From SMWC01 sp045561055 (GTDB taxonomy: Bacteria; Pseudomonadota; Gammaproteobacteria; Steroidobacterales; Rariloculaceae): a stretch of DNA of 45,611 bases. How positions within the stretch are numbered: position 1 is the first letter of the stretch; each line of letters starts with the position of its first letter. Under the pieces are notes generated by a model. That model searched no databases. It worked only from the letters and a program-made list of their open reading frames with translations, and was not told the origin of the DNA. The stretch is from assembly GCA_045561055.1 (NCBI GenBank), contig JBJKYL010000001.1, forward strand, positions 1 to 45,611, in the 5' to 3' direction. Shown here in pieces: positions 41,799-45,611 of the stretch. A program made the translations under genes and the position numbers.

Positions 41799-42566
41799 TT
41801 ATGTGGCGTATACGATACCGCCGTCCACCGTTAATGTGATTCCAACCAGGTAATCGCCGGCACGCGAACACATATAGACAGCCGCGCCGGACATATCTTC
41901 CGGTCGACCCAGGCGTCCGGACGGGATGGACTTGGCAGTCTGGTCAGGGTTATCCCTTGCAAGCGTGTTCAAGTCGCTGGCGAAGCTGCCCGGAGCGATA
42001 GCATTGACGTAGATGTGCTCACCAACGAGTCTCTTTGCTAGGCGGCGCGTCAGGTGAATTACGCTAGCCTTACTCGCGGAGTAGGAATACGTTTCCCAGT
42101 CCGTGTTTCTCTGCCCATCTACTGAAGCGATGTTGATGACTTTTGCGGGTTTCTCAGCGTTTGCGTTCTTGCGAAGCAACGGAGCCAGTTGCTGGGTCAG
42201 GAAAAATAACGACTTGACGTTAATATCCATAACTTTATCCCAACCGCCCTCGGGAAAATCGTCAAATTCCGCGCTCCATCCGGTGCCCGCATTATTAACA
42301 AGGATGTCGAGGCTCTTTTCGCGTTCCGAGAATGCACTGACAAACTCACCGATGCCCTTCAGTGTCGACAAGTCATGAGGGAGTGCAACACATTCGCCAA
42401 ACTCTGATAGCTCCTTAGCCGTTTGCTGGCATGGTTCTACTTTACGTGCCGTGATATAGGTGCGTACACCCCGACGCACGAATTCCTCGGCGATCATTTT
42501 GCCGATGCCGCGAGATCCGCCGGTAACGACGGCTAGTTTTCCATTTAGGTCGAACATGTCTGTCAT
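41799..42566 (-). CDS. SDR-family oxidoreductase, FabG-like
   Basis: A 255-residue classical short-chain dehydrogenase with every motif intact: TGGSRGIG (15-22), NNAG (91-94), Ser148, and Tyr162-Ser-Ala-Ser-Lys166, with the C-terminal LTVDGG strand. It reduces or oxidises a carbonyl/alcohol pair with NAD(P). A basic residue early (ARKVEP) hints at NADP preference, but this is weak. It resembles 3-oxoacyl reductases and gluconate or sterol-type dehydrogenases; the sequence does not separate them. Unlike the other two SDR genes in the window, it has a normal catalytic set. Confidence 0.92.
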   Translation of the reverse strand: MTDMFDLNGKLAVVTGGSRGIGKMIAEEFVRRGVRTYITARKVEPCQQTAKELSEFGECVALPHDLSTLKGIGEFVSAFSEREKSLDILVNNAGTGWSAEFDDFPEGGWDKVMDINVKSLFFLTQQLAPLLRKNANAEKPAKVINIASVDGQRNTDWETYSYSASKASVIHLTRRLAKRLVGEHIYVNAIAPGSFASDLNTLARDNPDQTAKSIPSGRLGRPEDMSGAAVYMCSRAGDYLVGITLTVDGGIVYAT

Positions 42567-42661
42567 AGAAAATGTACTCCGGGGAATGAGTCAGGAAGAG
42601 GTTATTTATTGATAGTTACTCAAAAGGATAAATGATTTTTACCCGTAGTCGAGGATTTTCA

Positions 42662-42683
42662 GTACTACGTAAAGGGGAGAGAT
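42662..42683 (+). repeat. 22-bp dispersed repeat, copy 2
   Basis: GTACTACGTAAAGGGGAGAGAT, one mismatch from the copy at 37667-37688. Here its ribosome-binding site stands two bases before an ATG (42686) that opens the DUF6152 reading frame. Confidence 0.6.
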
Positions 42684-42685
42684 TT

Positions 42686-43886
42686 ATGTGGTGGTATGTT
42701 GTTGGTTATCGGATTTTAGGTTGGCTGCCTAACGAAGCTATACTGCGTTACCTTGATTGTGGAGGTAGTGGCCGATCTCTTTTTCTAATGGATAAGAATC
42801 TTTTCGTTGTTCGTGTTTTGGCAGTCTGGATTTTTTCGGTCTGTGTTGTAAGCCCTAGTCAAGCCCATCATGGTTTCGCATTCGAGTTTGACCCGGAACA
42901 GCAGGGCAGCTTGATTGGGGAAATAACCGAAGTCCGCTTTACGAACCCTCACGTGGTCTACTTGATGGACGTTGACACTGCAGACGGGGGTAAGGAGGAG
43001 TGGCTGTTGATGACGCATAACGTTGGTGTCATGCGTCGGCTGGGCTGGGATGCTACTACGGTCGAGGTTGGTGACCACATAGAAGTTTCTGGAAGTCTCG
43101 GTCGAGGGGGTACCAAAAAGCTTTCTGTTGATTCGGTTGTCTTAGCTGATGGTAGTCGGCGAACGCCGCGCGGCGGTGAGTACTCGGATGCCTATACGAC
43201 GGAAGAGGTCAACGCAGATGCCGATAAATTTTACGGTGTTACAACTAATACTTATCCTGTTGATATCACTGGTGGGTGGAATAACCGATACAAGTTTCAA
43301 CTGACTATAGATGATCTTGAGCCCAAGCCGACGCCATTTACTGAGCAAGGCAGAGCTGTATTTGAGGCAACCGAGAACTGGCAAGATCCTGTCAAAAGCT
43401 GCAAGAACTGCGGGTCTCCCACGGGCATTCGGCGCTCCATTTGGGAAACTTGAGATTCTCGATGCCGGTGATCACTATCTGATGGTTTATGGAAATGATT
43501 TACGGCGTATTTGGATGGGTCCACATGAAGGCCCAGCAGAATTACTTCCGAGTCCGATGGGGTATTCGGTTGGCCGGTGGGTTGGTGAGGTGTTAGAGAT
43601 TGAGACGACGCACCTGTTACCCGCTTGGCTTGAGGGTTCGGGGCTTCCGATGTCGGGTGAAGGGACTCGTTTGGTAGAGACATATACCATAAGTGAAGAT
43701 CGGCTCACGATGGAACGTATCATGACCATTCACGATCCTTATTACACAGAGCCATTGGTGCGTACACGCGGTTCAGCGCGGGATGATTCGCTCGAACTTG
43801 CCGAAGGTGGTAGTGCTTGCGATCCAACAAGCCATTTTAGGGATCTCTGGCAGCAAGGCCACATCGAGTCACTTTGGGGAGAGTGA
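42686..43886 (+). pseudogene. Exported DUF6152 / GRWE-type protein, paralog 4, one frameshift
   Basis: The first part runs in one frame to a stop at 43453, and the second in the next frame to 43886; the join is near 43411, where CKNCG continues as LPRAFGAPFGKLEILDAG. The signal peptide (VWIFSVCVVSPSQA) is followed by HHGFAFEFD. The first domain has IGEITEVRFTNPHVVYLMD and the second GYSVGRWVGEVLEIETTHL. The strong ribosome-binding site favours the ATG at 42686, but the signal peptide begins best at the ATG at 42788; a start at 42686 would add 34 residues (MWWYVVGYRILGWLPNEA...). The break lies between GGG and CCC runs, so sequencing error is possible. Function unknown, as for the paralogs at 27-30 kb. 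Confidence 0.75.
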
Positions 43887-43972
43887 TTTGGGCTATAGGA
43901 TGTCGATCGGAATGTGAGCTACTCAAACCTCGGTTTTCTGCGACTATATCTAGATTGTTTTCACGCTCAATC

Positions 43973-44299
43973 TCAATATTGTGCTTTATATAGATTAACA
44001 ACCGTGACCCCGATGACAATTAGAAATAACCCAATAATGGTTTGCCAATTTAGTGTTTGTTTGTAGAAAACATAACTTAATATAGCTACAGAAAAAACTC
44101 CTATACCTGCCCATGAGGCATACACAATTGACAAAGGTAATTTTTGAGAAACAAGAGCAAGAAAATAAAAAGATACTCCATATGAGATAAGTAAAATAGT
44201 AGTCGGTAGCATCTTTGTAAAATTTTGTGATGCGGGAAGGAGCATTGTTCCCATCACCTCAAAGGCAATTGCCGCAAAGAGTATTAAATATAAATACAT
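43973..44299 (-). CDS. SMR-family multidrug/cation efflux protein
   Basis: A 108-residue protein with four hydrophobic helices and the catalytic Glu14 (AIAFEVMGT) that binds protons and cations in small multidrug resistance exporters such as EmrE. The GIGVFSVAILSYVFYKQTLN segment matches the third helix and loop of the family. The C-terminus is short (NLYKAQY). It exports cationic drugs, quaternary ammonium compounds or small metabolites; specificity cannot be read. The gene is AT-rich, unlike most of the window, which suggests transfer. It is divergent from the epoxide hydrolase gene, with 92 bases between. Confidence 0.92.
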   Translation of the reverse strand: MYLYLILFAAIAFEVMGTMLLPASQNFTKMLPTTILLISYGVSFYFLALVSQKLPLSIVYASWAGIGVFSVAILSYVFYKQTLNWQTIIGLFLIVIGVTVVNLYKAQY

Positions 44300-44391
44300 T
44301 CTCTTTAGTCTAACATTTGTCCATTGACGGAATTATAATTAACTGTCTACAGAAAAATTCGCCAACATAAAGATTGAGTAGGGATATCCTG

Positions 44392-45611
44392 ATGCCGGTT
44401 CAGCTGTTGTTTTTGTTTTGCATTTTGTCTGTTTCATTTAGTGCTACCTTCGCGCAGCCAGTAGGAGATGGCTCGTCGTCGAATACCGACATTAGAGAAT
44501 TCTCTATTGCCGTATCGGATGAGGCAATAGATGACCTGAATCTACGCTTGTCGCTAAGCCGTATTCCAGATCAATTAAATAATGTTAGCTGGGAATACGG
44601 AACCGACAAACCGTATCTGCTGAGTCTGTTGGAATACTGGCGAAACGATTTTGATTGGCGTACGCAAGAGGCGATGCTAAATGACTTTGATCAATACAAA
44701 ACGATAATAGATGGCTTAGACATTCACTTTATTCACCATAGATCTCCCCATCCTGACGCAATTCCACTATTACTGGTTCACGGTTGGCCTGGATCCATTG
44801 CTGAATTTCACAAAATTATTGGACCTTTAACTGATCCTACTTCCTATGGTGGTTCAGCCACTGATGCATTTCATGTTATTGCGCCGTCATTACCTGGATT
44901 TGGCTTTTCAGAGAAACCGGCAACCTCCGGCTACAACCCGGAAAGAATGGCTCACTTATTCGTGGGATTAATGGAGCGCCTCGGATATCCAAGTTATGGG
45001 CTTCAAGGCGGCGACTGGGGCAGCATAATAAATCGTAATATCGCTAACCACTATCCAGAACGGCTCATCGGTTTGCACACTAACCTCCTTCAAGCTAGAA
45101 ATCCGGGTGGTGATGCTAGCGACTATCCAGTAACACCTTTGGAGCAGGAAAGAATAAGAGAGAACGCAAGCTATATGGCCAAAGAGCGAGCCTACCTCGA
45201 AATTCAACAAACCAAGCCGCAAACACTGGGTTATGGTCTAAACGATTCGCCGGCCGGACTGGCAGCTTGGATTATTGAAAAATTTCATGGCTGGAGTGAT
45301 TTGCCACGAGGTACTAACGGAGACCTTAACAGTAAATTTACAATGGATGAATTGCTCACCAATATTTCAATTTACTGGTATACCGAAACAATTACCTCTT
45401 CCGCGCGTATTTACTACGAGAATCGTAATACGCGGCCAGGAAAACCTCTGACTTATATTGACGTGCCCACCGGGGGAGCGATTTTTCCTGCGGAACTTTT
45501 TGCAACCCCAAGATCCTGGGCCGAGAATAGCTACAATATTGTCAGCTGGACTATGATGCCGAGAGGTGGGCATTTCGCTGCCTTGGAAGAATCAGATCTA
45601 TTAATCGATGA
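44392..45611 (+). CDS. Exported epoxide hydrolase, microsomal type, 3' end cut by window edge
   Basis: Open from the ATG at 44392 to the window end without a stop: 406 residues visible. A signal peptide (LFLFCILSVSFSATFA before QPVG) is followed by the epoxide-hydrolase N-terminal domain (IREFSIAVSDEAIDDL and LLEYWRNDFDWR). The alpha/beta-hydrolase core has the oxyanion motif HGWPGS (130-135), nucleophile Asp208 in GGDWGS, and the late His394 in PRGGHFAALEE, near the natural C-terminus. Such enzymes open epoxides to diols through an ester on Asp. Export is unusual for this class in bacteria. The gene is AT-rich and divergent from the SMR gene. Only a short tail is probably missing. Confidence 0.9.
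   Translation, partial: MPVQLLFLFCILSVSFSATFAQPVGDGSSSNTDIREFSIAVSDEAIDDLNLRLSLSRIPDQLNNVSWEYGTDKPYLLSLLEYWRNDFDWRTQEAMLNDFDQYKTIIDGLDIHFIHHRSPHPDAIPLLLVHGWPGSIAEFHKIIGPLTDPTSYGGSATDAFHVIAPSLPGFGFSEKPATSGYNPERMAHLFVGLMERLGYPSYGLQGGDWGSIINRNIANHYPERLIGLHTNLLQARNPGGDASDYPVTPLEQERIRENASYMAKERAYLEIQQTKPQTLGYGLNDSPAGLAAWIIEKFHGWSDLPRGTNGDLNSKFTMDELLTNISIYWYTETITSSARIYYENRNTRPGKPLTYIDVPTGGAIFPAELFATPRSWAENSYNIVSWTMMPRGGHFAALEESDLLID

Noticed and set aside
44968..45222. Minus-strand frames at the right end (44968-45222 and 45367-45573)
   Set aside because: They are opposite the epoxide hydrolase, whose frame is open and motif-complete here.
1..45611. tRNA, rRNA, CRISPR arrays, insertion sequences, phage genes, toxin-antitoxin pairs
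   Set aside because: Looked for in the intergenic spaces and gene list; no cloverleaf, spacer-repeat pattern, transposase, integrase or phage protein was seen. A covariance-model scan was not possible here.

Overview
The window looks like chromosome from an aerobic Gram-negative bacterium, most likely a gammaproteobacterium. The signs are a TonB-dependent receptor, lipoproteins, periplasmic PQQ and sulfotransferase enzymes, a PabB-PabC fusion and many CoA-ester enzymes. Most of it has moderately high GC. Three stretches are visibly AT-richer and may have a different history: about 1.87-2.7 kb, 36.4-37.7 kb and 43.9-45.6 kb. I saw no rRNA, tRNA, CRISPR array, integrase or insertion sequence. 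All family calls come from reading motifs, not from database searches.

Region 1 (1-24.3 kb) is catabolic and reads as beta-oxidation-like breakdown of a bulky hydrophobic carboxylate; a steroid or terpenoid type of substrate is my inference. It holds a fused double acyl-CoA dehydrogenase (cut by the left edge), an SDR plus two GST-like genes in one minus-strand group, and a fused double class III CoA-transferase. A truncated isomerase stub precedes a secreted DUF4159 protein. Then come an MDR oxidoreductase, a FadB-like bifunctional enzyme, an exported methyltransferase-like protein and a PQQ dehydrogenase with a decayed copy of its own 3' end behind it. Two tandem sodium:solute symporters follow, then a nitronate-monooxygenase-like flavoprotein, an ADP-forming acyl-CoA synthetase, a 3-hydroxyacyl-CoA dehydrogenase and a thiolase. 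A perfect 34-bp palindrome lies before the synthetase gene.

Region 2 (24.6-32.4 kb) is the best candidate for a poorly described system. One plus-strand group carries a TonB-dependent receptor broken by three frameshifts, several exported DUF6152-type proteins, a lipoprotein holding the matching C-terminal domain, and an arylsulfotransferase-like beta-propeller. A further DUF6152 gene, also frameshifted, lies at 42.7-43.9 kb. All four DUF6152 signal peptides appear to end at Ala followed by His-His, so the mature proteins would begin with two histidines. This suggests N-terminal metal binding, which is untested.

Region 3 (32.5-45.6 kb) is mixed: a small lipoprotein, an AMP-forming acyl-CoA ligase, two SDRs (one with Phe in place of the catalytic Tyr), a GST, an AT-rich exported NTF2-like protein, the PabB-PabC fusion for folate synthesis, an arylsulfatase-like lipoprotein with altered active-site residues, a DUF6152 gene, an SMR efflux protein and an exported epoxide hydrolase that runs off the right edge. 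The sulfotransferase, the sulfatase and the exported enzymes suggest that envelope processing of sulfated or oxygenated compounds feeds the CoA-dependent pathway.
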